21,428 bases of DNA from an uncultured Clostridia bacterium. GTDB taxonomy: Bacteria; Bacillota; Clostridia; Christensenellales; UBA1242. The translations under genes and the position numbers were made by a program. Below, piece by piece: positions 14,299 through 21,428 of this stretch. The notes beneath the pieces were generated by a model, which was not told where the DNA came from, made no database searches, and was given only the letters and a program-made list of their open reading frames with translations. The stretch's first letter is position 1; the number at the start of each line of letters is the position of its first letter. The stretch covers positions 1-21,428 of the forward strand of contig CALCWV010000018.1 in NCBI GenBank assembly GCA_937907645.1, given 5' to 3'.

Positions 14299-15141
14299 TT
14301 AGAAAATCTTGAAGCCCGAGTTTCCACAAGGAAGAACTATTCCTTCCTCAGTTGGAAGTCCAATCTCATCAGCCTCAATTCCGCCTTTGCCGAATATTAA
14401 TTCCAAAATATCTGCAATAACTCCCGCCTGAAGTCCTGTTGTATAGGAATTAATTAAGACAAATAACGGATTATCTGACAAAACTCCCTTTGTGAGTTCA
14501 ACGAAGTCATATAAATTTTCTTCAATCTTCCACATCTCCCCGCTTGGTCCTCTTCCGTAGCTTGGTGGATCCATGATGATTGCATCATATTTTTGTCCTC
14601 TGCGGATTTCTCTTTCAATGAACTTCTTGCAGTCGTCGACAATATATCTGATGTTATTTATTCCATTTAAAGAGGCATTTTGTCTTGCCCTATCGACCAT
14701 TCCCTTGCTTGCGTCCACGTGAGTAACTTTCGCGCCAGCTTTAGCACAAGCAACAGACGCTCCGCCCGTGTAGGCAAAGAGGTTTAAAATTTTTATTTCC
14801 CTGTCCTGCTTGGAAATAAGCTCCATCATCCTCTTCCAGTTCACTGCTTGTTCTGGAAAGAGTCCCGTGTGTTTAAATCCCATAGGCTTAACGATAAACT
14901 TAAGTCCCTTCCACTGTATCTGCCATTCAGCAGGAAACTTTTTGAGTATATCCCAAGCTCCTCCGCCTGTTTCACTTCTCGAATATCTAGCGTTGATGTT
15001 CGGCATCTTTGCAAGAGGTTTTCTTGCTCTCCAAATGACCTGTGGGTCGGGTCTTAAAAGCACCACATTTCCCCACTTTTCAAGTTTTTCGCCGTCACCT
15101 GTCGCTATTACTTTGTAATCTTCCCAATCTGCAACTTTCAT
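14299..15141 (-). CDS. Class I SAM-dependent RNA methyltransferase (RlmI/RlmK-like)
   Basis: A 280-residue methyltransferase. SAM-binding motif I is NLFAYTGGAS (120-129), with the acidic residue in HVDASKG (Asp143) and the catalytic motif DPPSYG (191-196). The blocks HTGLFPEQAVNW (91-102) and GPSGEMWKIEENL match the RlmI/RlmK-related 23S rRNA cytosine/guanine methyltransferase group (PF10672). It lacks the N-terminal PUA domain of RlmI, and the exact target is unknown. Its start follows the rmuC stop by only two bases, so translation is coupled. Confidence 0.87.
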   Translation of the reverse strand: MKVADWEDYKVIATGDGEKLEKWGNVVLLRPDPQVIWRARKPLAKMPNINARYSRSETGGGAWDILKKFPAEWQIQWKGLKFIVKPMGFKHTGLFPEQAVNWKRMMELISKQDREIKILNLFAYTGGASVACAKAGAKVTHVDASKGMVDRARQNASLNGINNIRYIVDDCKKFIEREIRRGQKYDAIIMDPPSYGRGPSGEMWKIEENLYDFVELTKGVLSDNPLFVLINSYTTGLQAGVIADILELIFGKGGIEADEIGLPTEEGIVLPCGNSGFKIF

Positions 15142-15143
15142 CT

Positions 15144-16364
15144 CTATTCTTCCTCATTATTTTCCGAATTTATCTCAATCTCTTCCGTACTGTTGTTAAA
15201 TGGAAGAGAATCTACTTTTCCAAGTTTTCTCTGTATGTTTCTAGTCTTGCTTTCAGCGTCTTCCATAGTATTTGCCACTTCTTGAATCTTCTTTTTCGTC
15301 TTCGCCAAGATATCTCCGAATTTTCCAAACTCTGTCTTAACATTGGCGAGTATCTTCCAAACTTCGCTTGTCTGTTTCTCAATAGCGAGAGCGTGGAAGC
15401 CGAGTTGCAAGCTGTTTATAAACGCCGTGAGTGTCGTAGGTCCTGTGATTGTAACTCTGTAATCCCTTTGAATTGTTTCTGCTAAGCTAGCGTTTTTAAG
15501 TACTTCACAGAATAAGCTTTCCGTTGGAAGAAACATAACTGCAAAATCTGTTGTGTATGGAGGATCTACATATTTGTCCCTAATCGTTCTAGCGTAGAGC
15601 TTAACAGACTTTTCAAGTTCCTTTCTATAGGTCTGAACAAGCGCGATATCCCCTTTTTCCTCCGCCTCAACAAGTCTGCCATAATCCTCAATTGGGAACT
15701 TGCTGTCTATTGGAAGCATAACGACTTTTCCGTCAACTTTGCTTGGGATTTTAACAGCAAATTCTACAAAATCCTTGCTGCTAGCCTTAAGTTTTGCGTT
15801 CTTTACATATTGCTCTGGAGTTAAATATTCCTCCAAAATGCTTTCCAAGTGAATTTCTCCCCATGAGCCACGAGATTTAACATTTGTGAGGACTTTCTTT
15901 AGGTCTCCCACACCTACTGCAAGAGATTGCATTTCTCCAAGCCCTTTGTACACAGACTCTAATCTGTCGTTTACAAGTTTAAATGACTCGCCAAGTCTTT
16001 TTTCCAAAGTATCATGTAATTTTTCGTCCACAGTCATTCTCATAACTTCAATCTTTTCAGAGTTGTCCTTTTGCAAAGCTGTGAGCTTGTCCTCAACAGT
16101 CTTTCTTATCGACTCCAACTTCTCTTCATTTGTCCTTGAAAACTCTGTTATTCTCCCGCCTAAAGTCATAGTCAATTCTTGACGTGTTAAAGAAAGAGAT
16201 TTTTCCATTCCATCTCTAACATCCTTCATATTTTTTTCTAAATCTTCCTTCAAAAACTTGTATGAATCGCTTCCTTTTTTTCTAAAAACCGCACAAGCAA
16301 GAATTATAACACCTATGAGTAATAATGCGATTATTCCAATTAGGCAATATGTCAAAACATCCAT
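15144..16364 (-). CDS. rmuC: DNA recombination protein RmuC
   Basis: A 406-residue protein with an N-terminal membrane helix (about 7-27), a long coiled coil (about 35-135) and the RmuC nuclease-like domain (about 140-375). Recognisable in that domain are SRGSWGEIHLESILEEYLTPEQY, shown here in part, and MLPIDSKFPIEDY. RmuC limits inversions at repeats in E. coli and has a restriction-endonuclease-like core. The start has TAGGAG upstream. It is the first gene of an operon with a methyltransferase, pseudouridine synthase and pepF. The promoter is unclear; a TATATT lies about 20 bases upstream without a good -35. Confidence 0.92.
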   Translation of the reverse strand: MDVLTYCLIGIIALLLIGVIILACAVFRKKGSDSYKFLKEDLEKNMKDVRDGMEKSLSLTRQELTMTLGGRITEFSRTNEEKLESIRKTVEDKLTALQKDNSEKIEVMRMTVDEKLHDTLEKRLGESFKLVNDRLESVYKGLGEMQSLAVGVGDLKKVLTNVKSRGSWGEIHLESILEEYLTPEQYVKNAKLKASSKDFVEFAVKIPSKVDGKVVMLPIDSKFPIEDYGRLVEAEEKGDIALVQTYRKELEKSVKLYARTIRDKYVDPPYTTDFAVMFLPTESLFCEVLKNASLAETIQRDYRVTITGPTTLTAFINSLQLGFHALAIEKQTSEVWKILANVKTEFGKFGDILAKTKKKIQEVANTMEDAESKTRNIQRKLGKVDSLPFNNSTEEIEINSENNEEE

Positions 16365-16415
16365 CTTCTTTCTCCTATAAAATATATACTATCACAAAAA
16401 AAGCATAAAAGCAAA

Positions 16416-16440
16416 GAAAAAAGGCTCTTTCGAACCTGTT
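16416..16440 (-). terminator. Terminator after the DUF4116-like gene
   Basis: On the minus strand AGGTTC pairs with GAGCCT around a GAAA tetraloop (16437-16422), directly followed by six T. It ends the message of the gene stopping at 16451 and separates it from rmuC. Confidence 0.75.
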
Positions 16441-16450
16441 TTCTCAATTT

Positions 16451-16798
16451 CTACATATCTCTTTCGACAACCCTTGTGGATCTCTCGATCTTGTCCGCAA
16501 TTAAATCCTCGCATTTAAGTTCCAGCTCCGCACAAATCTTTTCAGCCTCTTCTTCATTGAAATATCTTGTGTAAACAGACCTCATTGAATCTAAGTATCT
16601 ATATGAGCTTTCAATTGCCTTTTTCTGGATATCCTCTTTTACAGCTTTCTCGGGAGCAATCAGATCAAAAATTTCATAATTAATGCATATTGCGTCTTTT
16701 ATAAAATCATCATCATTTCTAAATCGTGCAGGAATATCCCACCAACTGTATTTGTCCTTCTTTAATGTATTTAAATAAGCTTGCTCTGTTTTTCTCAT
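16451..16798 (-). CDS. Small protein with a DUF4116-like repeat
   Basis: A 115-residue soluble, helical protein. The segment FRNDDDFIKDAICINYEIFDLIAPE (in part: DDDFIKDAICINYEIFDL, about residues 29-46) resembles one unit of the DUF4116 helical repeat, which usually occurs in several copies. The end is charged helix. Function unknown. It has its own full-consensus promoter (16847-16819), an AGAGGA ribosome site and a terminator, so it is a single-gene unit. Confidence 0.65.
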   Translation of the reverse strand: MRKTEQAYLNTLKKDKYSWWDIPARFRNDDDFIKDAICINYEIFDLIAPEKAVKEDIQKKAIESSYRYLDSMRSVYTRYFNEEEAEKICAELELKCEDLIADKIERSTRVVERDM

Positions 16799-16818
16799 TC
16801 TTTTATCCTCTCACTTAA

Positions 16819-16847
16819 ATTATAGAATAAAAGCTTCCCTTTGTCAA
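16819..16847 (-). promoter_or_regulatory. Consensus promoter of the DUF4116-like gene
   Basis: On the minus strand TTGACA (16847-16842) and TATAAT (16824-16819) are 17 bases apart. The -35 box covers the stop codon of the upstream Cys/Pro-rich gene (16846-16844), so the two units overlap by a few bases. Confidence 0.85.
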
Positions 16848-17044
16848 TATCTTCTTGGAAAATTACTGATAATTAAAAAGAATAAAAGTTCTTGTGGTGA
16901 GCTGTGTCCACATCCACCACCTGGCGGAGGAAAGTTGGGATAAAAAGGCGGACATGGAGGCTCTTGGCAAGGCGGTCTAAAATCGTGACAAGGTGGACGA
17001 AGGTCAATGTAGCATCCGGGACAATATCTCTTAAAACATGACAT
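16844..17044 (-). CDS. Small Cys/Pro-rich protein
   Basis: A 66-residue protein with nine cysteines spread over a proline-rich sequence (RPPCHDFRPPCQEPPCPPFY), a glycine patch and a hydrophobic end (LLFFLIISNF). Such proteins occur in clostridia and often belong to spore coats or other cross-linked surface layers, but no family can be named. The start has AGGAGGTGA at ideal spacing, which supports a real gene. Upstream there is no sigma-A promoter; a weak match to a sporulation sigma-E/K promoter (AAATATC, then CATAAGAT) is visible. The other frames here are shadows. Confidence 0.6.
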   Translation of the reverse strand: MSCFKRYCPGCYIDLRPPCHDFRPPCQEPPCPPFYPNFPPPGGGCGHSSPQELLFFLIISNFPRRY

Positions 17045-17115
17045 ATTTCACCTCCTATAATCATCTTATGTTAAAAGAAAGCTTGTTGATATTTAAGCCT
17101 TTTAACAAAAATACA

Positions 17116-17145
17116 TTGACAGAATTATATTCTTTATGATAAAAT
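17116..17145 (+). promoter_or_regulatory. Promoter of the SHOCT membrane protein gene
   Basis: TTGACA (17116-17121) and TAAAAT (17140-17145) with an 18-base spacer; TG one base before the -10 box gives an extended -10. Transcription would start near 17152. Confidence 0.75.
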
Positions 17146-17189
17146 TTAAAGAAAATGAGATTTAAATAAGCAAAAAAAAGGAGGGAAAA

Positions 17190-17780
17190 ATGTTCGAATC
17201 AAAAAAGAAGTTAATTTTGGCATCATCGATAGTAAGCTTTGTTACAGCTGTTCTGTCTATTATTTGCTCAATGTTTGTCGGCATAAACATAAACATTTTA
17301 ATAGACTATGTGAGTAGTAATGGAGGATATGTTCCTGCACACTATCCATATGTTCTTTTAATTACTCTTATCATATCAATATTTATTGAGCTTATTGCAG
17401 GAAGCCTATTAATGGTAGTTGCTGTTTCAAAAACGCCGGAAGAATTTAGCAAAAAAAGATCTATTTTTATCGCTGGCTCTGTATTTACAATTTTGAGCGG
17501 AGTTGTTAGCATCCAATCAATCTTAATTTATATCGTATTTGGAATGAGAGATGTTCCATCATTCACAGAAGCTGGAAAAGAACTCTATCAGCAGGAAAAT
17601 GGCGTTCCAGTTTATCAGCAACAATATAACAAGGCAGTTAATCAAAATGTGCAGCCACAGCAGTCACAAGTAAACGGAGTTGACAGCTTTGAAAAGAAAG
17701 TTGAAACACTTAGAAAACTAAGAGAGAATGGAACAATAACTGAAGAGGAATTTAAATCACTCCTTGCAAAGTTGTTATAA
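17190..17780 (+). CDS. Three-helix membrane protein with SHOCT-like tail
   Basis: A 196-residue protein with three transmembrane helices (about 8-30, 54-79 and 91-117), a Gln/Asn/Val-rich linker and a C-terminal SHOCT-like domain (about 166-196, ENGTITEEEFKSLLAKLL). SHOCT tails are short helical hairpins at the ends of many membrane or DNA-binding proteins and probably mediate oligomerisation. The specific function is unknown. Strong ribosome site GGAGGG and its own promoter. Convergent with ileS and separated from it by two hairpins. Confidence 0.8.
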   Translation: MFESKKKLILASSIVSFVTAVLSIICSMFVGININILIDYVSSNGGYVPAHYPYVLLITLIISIFIELIAGSLLMVVAVSKTPEEFSKKRSIFIAGSVFTILSGVVSIQSILIYIVFGMRDVPSFTEAGKELYQQENGVPVYQQQYNKAVNQNVQPQQSQVNGVDSFEKKVETLRKLRENGTITEEEFKSLLAKLL

Positions 17781-17812
17781 AAATAACTTTAATTTTTAAT
17801 AAAAAAATTATG

Positions 17813-17840
17813 CAAAATCGCAGCATATGCTGAGATTTTG
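17813..17840. terminator. Hairpin in the convergent region, probable terminator
   Basis: CAAAATC (17813-17819) pairs with GATTTTG (17834-17840), and the interior is the perfect palindrome CAGCATATGCTG; one G-A mismatch separates the two. It is followed by A8 on the plus strand and, on the minus strand, by a T-rich run a few bases later, so it may be a second stop for ileS messages. Confidence 0.55.
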
Positions 17841-17850
17841 AAAAAAAACC

Positions 17851-17875
17851 CACTAGAAAAACTAGTGAACTTTTT
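17851..17875. terminator. Bidirectional terminator between SHOCT gene and ileS
   Basis: CACTAG (17851-17856) pairs with CTAGTG (17862-17867) around five A. On the plus strand it is followed by AACTTTTT; on the minus strand by GG and eight T. It therefore fits termination of both converging genes. Confidence 0.75.
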
Positions 17876-17927
17876 ATTATCTAAACATGTTTTATTAGAA
17901 TTAACGTCTGTTAAATAAAACTGAGCT

Positions 17928-20900
17928 TTATTTTGCAAGGTTTACCTTCACGCTTCCCTCACCCATTTCAACGTTTTTAGAGATGATAGGGTTTGAAAGT
18001 GAATTTTTAATTTCTTTAATCAAAACTTCTTGCATAATTTTACTCTTAAACTTATCAAGAACTTTTTGAAGATGTGCGTCCTCTGTTTCAAAAGATGCAA
18101 CAATTCTATCTTCAATCAAGAAGCCTGCCTCTTTTCTTAAGACTTGAAGGCCTCTGACAAATTCACGATATTCCCCTTCCATGATAAGCTCTTCATCAAG
18201 AGTAACGTCAAGAACAACAGTATTTCCATTTTCATGAGCAATCACGTAGTCGCCCTTTGGTTTTTTCTCAAGATTGAATAATTCGCTATCAAGATTACTA
18301 AATTTGCCAACGCTGACTTTGCCATTCCTGTACCCTTCCATAACAAGCTTGTTTTCTTCATTGCTAAGATGAGCAAGTGTTTCTTTTAGAGCTTGAACTT
18401 CACCTTTGAGCACTGCCCCAGCTTTTTTGAAATTTACAGAAAGATATTCATCATTGAAACGGCTTTCGTCTTTAACAACTTCAAGATTTTTGATGTTAAG
18501 CTCTTCTTTAATAATGCTTCCGAACGCTTCAAGAACTTTGTGTGCAAACTCGTCCCCTGTTACGTACATAGTGCGAAGAGGTTGCTTAACTTTGATTTGA
18601 TTCTCGTTTCTAAGGCGCTGTGCAATTGACATAACATCCCTTGCTTTTTCTGTATATGCGAGAATATTTTCAAAGTGAAGCGGATAAATCTCTTTTGGAT
18701 ATCCAGCAAGCATTACACACTCAGCTTCGTTAGGCTCAATTTCTCTAACAAGATTTTGCCAAATATGTTCACAAACGAAAGGAATTATTGGGGTCATAAC
18801 GCTGACACAAGATTTAATTGCATAGTATAAGCACCAGTAAGCAGTCATTTGATCGCGCTTGTTTTCACTCTTCCAGAATCTCTTTCTGTTTGAACGAATG
18901 TAGAAGTTTGAAAGGTCATCGACAAGCTTTTCAAAATCTTTCACAACAAGATATGCCTTGTCCTCGCTGTAATTTACATCACTATCTTTAATAAACTTGT
19001 TTACGCTCTCAATTAGCCATTTGTCGGACACTTGAAGGTCGCTTTCTTTAGGTTCAAAGTGAGCAATATCTGGGTTGTCAATGCAAGCATATGTGTTAAA
19101 GAATGTGTAGACATTCCAGAATGCCAAGAGCTTTCTTCTTGCTTCGTCTGTAAGAGTAAATCCAAAACGCATATCGTTTGTTGGGCTTGAAGAAGAGAAA
19201 AGATATCTCACAACATCTGCACCGACGGTGTCAGCTACTTTATCCGCCTCAAGTGTGTTTCCGCCACTCTTATGAAACTCTCCGCCCTTCTCGTCTTTTA
19301 CATATTGATATGTGCACACCTTTTTGTATGGCGCTTTGCCAGTGAGAACTACGCTCATGATAAGGAGTGAGTAGAACCAGAGCTTAATCTGTTCAATCAT
19401 TTCACAAACATAATCACTTGGGAAATTGTTTTCAAAGAATTTTTTGTCTGTAAAGTATTTTTTCGTGCTAAATGGAGTAATTCCGGCATCAAGCCAAACA
19501 TCTCCAACTTCTGGAACACGTGAAAGCGTTTCGCCGCAGTCGCACTTAATCTTAATATCATCAATCCAAGGTTTATGGATATTTGGAAGAGCGTCGACCA
19601 TTTCAGGGTTAACGGCTCTTTCTCTTAGTTCCTCTTTTGAGCCAATTACGTGCACCTTTCCGCATTTTTCACAGACATAGAAAGGAAGAGGAAGTCCATA
19701 GAATCTAGAACGAGAAATGTTCCAATCTCCCATATTTTCAAGCCAGTCAATCATACGTTTCTTAGCATATGCAGGCTTAAATTCAACGTCTTCAATTGCT
19801 TTCAAAGCAAGTGGACGGATTTCATCAATTTTTATAAACCAAGCAGAAATGAGTTTGTAAACAAGGTCAGTCTTGCAACGCCAGCAGAATGGATAGCTGT
19901 GTTTATACTTGTGTGCATACAAAAGCTTTCCGTCTCTTTGAAGTCTATTAACAACAAGTTCCACAACATCAGTCGTCTTCTTCCCTGCAAGGAAGCCTGT
20001 TGAATCAAGCATCACACCTTGCTCATTTATAGGACAGATTTCCGGAAGACCAAGTGTTTGACCAAGCTCGAAGTCTTCTGTTCCGCATCCAGGAGCAATG
20101 TGAACGACGCAGCTTCCCTCTGCGTTATCAACCATATCCCATGCTACAACTTTATGTACAAAATCTTGTATTCCAAGTTCTGGGAAACATGTCTCATATT
20201 CAAGTCCAACAAGGTCTGAGCCTTTCATTTCCTCTAAAACTTTAGCATCGCCCTTCAGGACGCAAAGTCTATCTTTTCCAAGAACAAGTTTTTCACCGTT
20301 AAAATCTACTAAAACATAAGTAAATTCTGGATTTACAGCAAGAGCAACGTTGGCAGATAGTGTCCAAGGAGTTGTTGTCCATGCGATAATTTTGAAATCC
20401 TTGCCCTTAACAGGAAATTTTGCAAAAATAGCAGTATGTTCAACTTCATGATAAGACGAACTCATTTCATGTTCTGAAAGGCTAGTTCCACAACGAGGAC
20501 ACCACGCCATAGGACGATTTTTCTTTACAATCCAGCCCTTTTCATCGCATTTTTTGAGAAAATACCAAATTGAAGTGATGTTTTCATCTGTATTTGTGAG
20601 ATAACTGTGGTCCCAGTCCATCCACTGTCCCATGCGAATTGATTGATTTGTGATCTCATTTGCAAAATAGTTCACTCTCTCCATACACTTGTTTGTAAAT
20701 CTGTCTATTCCATATTGCGCAATTTCCGGCTTTCCGTTAAGTCCAAGCTCTTTTTCAACATTAACTTCCACCCAAAGTCCTTGTCCGTCAAAGCCGTTTT
20801 GATACATACAGTCCTTGCCCTTCAATGCGTTGTAACGGATAGTAAGATCCTTAAGCGTTCTTCCCCAAAAATGGTGAATCCCAAGTCTGTTATTCGCTGT

Positions 20901-21041
20901 TGCAGGTCCATCGAGGAACTTAAATCTCTCATGACCAGCGTTCTTTTCTACAAGCTTATGAAAACAGTCATTTTTCTTCCAAAAATCAAGGACATTATGC
21001 TCTAGTTCAACAAAATTTGGCATTGCTTGTTCTTTTTTCAT
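17928..21041 (-). CDS. ileS: Isoleucyl-tRNA synthetase
   Basis: This enzyme charges tRNA-Ile with isoleucine. At 1037 residues it is in the range of the longer (IleS2-like) bacterial and eukaryotic-type enzymes. The class I HIGH-type motif is GIHHFWG (54-60) after DGPATANNRL, and the KMSKS loop is replaced by FHKSGGN (His590). An editing domain includes AWTTTPWTLSANVALAV. Cysteine pairs (CPRCG, CEKCG and CDCGE) point to bound zinc. I chose ATG 21041, which has AAAGGAG nine bases upstream; the longer open frame runs into the T-box leader. It is preceded by an isoleucine T-box leader, so expression should rise when uncharged tRNA-Ile accumulates. Confidence 0.94.
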   Translation of the reverse strand: MKKEQAMPNFVELEHNVLDFWKKNDCFHKLVEKNAGHERFKFLDGPATANNRLGIHHFWGRTLKDLTIRYNALKGKDCMYQNGFDGQGLWVEVNVEKELGLNGKPEIAQYGIDRFTNKCMERVNYFANEITNQSIRMGQWMDWDHSYLTNTDENITSIWYFLKKCDEKGWIVKKNRPMAWCPRCGTSLSEHEMSSSYHEVEHTAIFAKFPVKGKDFKIIAWTTTPWTLSANVALAVNPEFTYVLVDFNGEKLVLGKDRLCVLKGDAKVLEEMKGSDLVGLEYETCFPELGIQDFVHKVVAWDMVDNAEGSCVVHIAPGCGTEDFELGQTLGLPEICPINEQGVMLDSTGFLAGKKTTDVVELVVNRLQRDGKLLYAHKYKHSYPFCWRCKTDLVYKLISAWFIKIDEIRPLALKAIEDVEFKPAYAKKRMIDWLENMGDWNISRSRFYGLPLPFYVCEKCGKVHVIGSKEELRERAVNPEMVDALPNIHKPWIDDIKIKCDCGETLSRVPEVGDVWLDAGITPFSTKKYFTDKKFFENNFPSDYVCEMIEQIKLWFYSLLIMSVVLTGKAPYKKVCTYQYVKDEKGGEFHKSGGNTLEADKVADTVGADVVRYLFSSSSPTNDMRFGFTLTDEARRKLLAFWNVYTFFNTYACIDNPDIAHFEPKESDLQVSDKWLIESVNKFIKDSDVNYSEDKAYLVVKDFEKLVDDLSNFYIRSNRKRFWKSENKRDQMTAYWCLYYAIKSCVSVMTPIIPFVCEHIWQNLVREIEPNEAECVMLAGYPKEIYPLHFENILAYTEKARDVMSIAQRLRNENQIKVKQPLRTMYVTGDEFAHKVLEAFGSIIKEELNIKNLEVVKDESRFNDEYLSVNFKKAGAVLKGEVQALKETLAHLSNEENKLVMEGYRNGKVSVGKFSNLDSELFNLEKKPKGDYVIAHENGNTVVLDVTLDEELIMEGEYREFVRGLQVLRKEAGFLIEDRIVASFETEDAHLQKVLDKFKSKIMQEVLIKEIKNSLSNPIISKNVEMGEGSVKVNLAK

Positions 21042-21298
21042 TCTTTTTTTCTCCTTTACCAAAAAAATAACTCGGCAAAGCACAAGACTCCACCGAGGAC
21101 ATATTCCACGACTATTATCCTTGTGCCACCACACAATCTTTCTATAACGGGAAATCCCGGCACCATCTACTAGGCCTAAGGCTGTTCAAATAGCAACTCC
21201 GAAAGTGATAATCAACGTACTTTTACAAATTGTCTTGCACCACCCGACAACTCTCTGATTGTTTTCTACGCGACCGTGTCTTTCATCAAAGTTTTTAC
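21042..21298 (-). promoter_or_regulatory. T-box leader specific for isoleucine
   Basis: The leader of ileS has the T-box parts in order. Stem I has the conserved distal part GTTGTC-GGGTGGTGCAA-GACAA (about 21252-21230) and a specifier region with ATC, an Ile codon, at 21209-21207 followed by A. A stem III hairpin CGGGA/TCCCG follows, then the T-box with UGGU (near 21132-21127), which pairs with the ACCA end of tRNA. GCACAAG (21126-21120) after the bulge is complementary to CTTGTGC (21086-21080) inside the terminator, giving an alternative pairing. The T-box itself departs from the usual GGGUGGNACCGCG, so this is a variant. Confidence 0.85.
21061..21097 (-). terminator. T-box terminator of ileS
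   Basis: CTCGG (21097-21093) pairs with CCGAG (21075-21071), extended by wobble pairs to about ten base pairs (CTCGGTGGAG with CTTTGCCGAG), followed by TTATTTTTTT. Its loop contains the bases that pair with the T-box arm in the read-through form. Confidence 0.8.
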
Positions 21299-21304
21299 GC
21301 TTTA

Positions 21305-21333
21305 AGTTTATACTTTTCTTCTCCCCTTGTCAA
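21305..21333 (-). promoter_or_regulatory. Promoter of the ileS leader
   Basis: On the minus strand TTGACA (21333-21328) and TAAACT (21310-21305) are 17 bases apart; an overlapping TATAAA would give a 15-base spacer. Transcription would begin near 21298, just ahead of the T-box leader. Confidence 0.65.
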
Positions 21334-21365
21334 GCGAATTGAAAGAACAATTCAAACTAATCCTC

Positions 21366-21428
21366 TCATTGGGCACCGCTGTAATCTTTGAACATATCGT
21401 CATATTCTTCTTGCGAAATTTCTCCATT
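21366..21428 (-). CDS. C-terminus of a gene with SHOCT-like tail (cut)
   Basis: The last 20 codons of a minus-strand gene that begins beyond the right edge: the frame is open to base 21428 and ends in TGA at 21368-21366. The end NGEISQEEYDDMFKDY has the G-x-I-x-x-E-E-Y/F pattern of a SHOCT-like helical hairpin, like the tail of the protein at 17190-17780. The rest of the protein, and so its role, is not visible. The ileS promoter lies about 30 bases further on, with no clear terminator between. Confidence 0.55.
   Translation of the reverse strand, partial: NGEISQEEYDDMFKDYSGAQ

Noticed and set aside
16873..17064. 63-codon frame overlapping the Cys/Pro-rich gene
   Set aside because: Its start overlaps the ribosome site of the other frame, and it lacks one of its own.
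21042..21134. 31-residue N-terminal extension of IleS
   Set aside because: The extension is a translation of the T-box and terminator; ATG 21041 has a proper ribosome site.

Overview
The window looks like a chromosomal segment of a low-GC Gram-positive bacterium (Bacillota, probably an uncultured clostridium-like gut organism). The signs are AT-rich DNA, strong AGGAGG-type ribosome binding sites, sigma-A promoters close to consensus, an isoleucine T-box leader and clostridial-type protein families. No species can be named from the sequence alone.

Positions 1-7260 (minus strand) hold a tightly packed structural operon of a podovirus-like prophage. It starts from a good promoter at 7329-7301 and runs: an 18-codon leader ORF, a small-terminase-like protein, a small zinc-binding protein, portal, scaffold, major capsid protein, an unknown 106-residue protein, a head-tail connector-like protein, a large beta-rich tail protein, a 38-codon linker ORF, a BhlA/UviB-type holin-like protein and a second holin cut by the window edge. 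Many junctions are ATGA, TAATG or TAAATG, so translation is probably coupled. No large terminase subunit lies where it is normally found, and no integrase or tRNA attachment site is visible.

Positions 7375-9056 (plus) hold a two-gene ABC importer of the nitrate/sulfonate/taurine type with no binding protein next to it, ended by a terminator that overlaps the last codons. Positions 9061-9450 have no gene. They contain a striking 85-base element that can fold into four abutting perfect helices, flanked by degenerate ~30-base direct repeats.

Positions 9451-11377 (minus) encode an XRE-type regulator, a YkvI-family membrane protein and a membrane-anchored extracytoplasmic protein with a conserved clostridial His/Cys domain. 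The regulator diverges from a small zinc-ribbon membrane protein (plus, 11473-11724). The shared intergenic region has a consensus promoter with a perfect 16-bp palindrome as its spacer and a related palindrome over the regulator's own -10 box, which looks like a compact repressor switch.

Positions 11805-16364 (minus) form a housekeeping operon: rmuC, a class I SAM-dependent methyltransferase, an RluA-family pseudouridine synthase and oligoendopeptidase F. Next come a DUF4116-like small protein with its own consensus promoter, a small Cys/Pro-rich protein, and a plus-strand three-helix membrane protein with a SHOCT-like tail. A two-hairpin convergent terminator separates that gene from ileS (minus, 17928-21041), which is preceded by an Ile T-box leader and promoter. 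The last 63 bases are the end of another minus-strand gene with a SHOCT-like tail.
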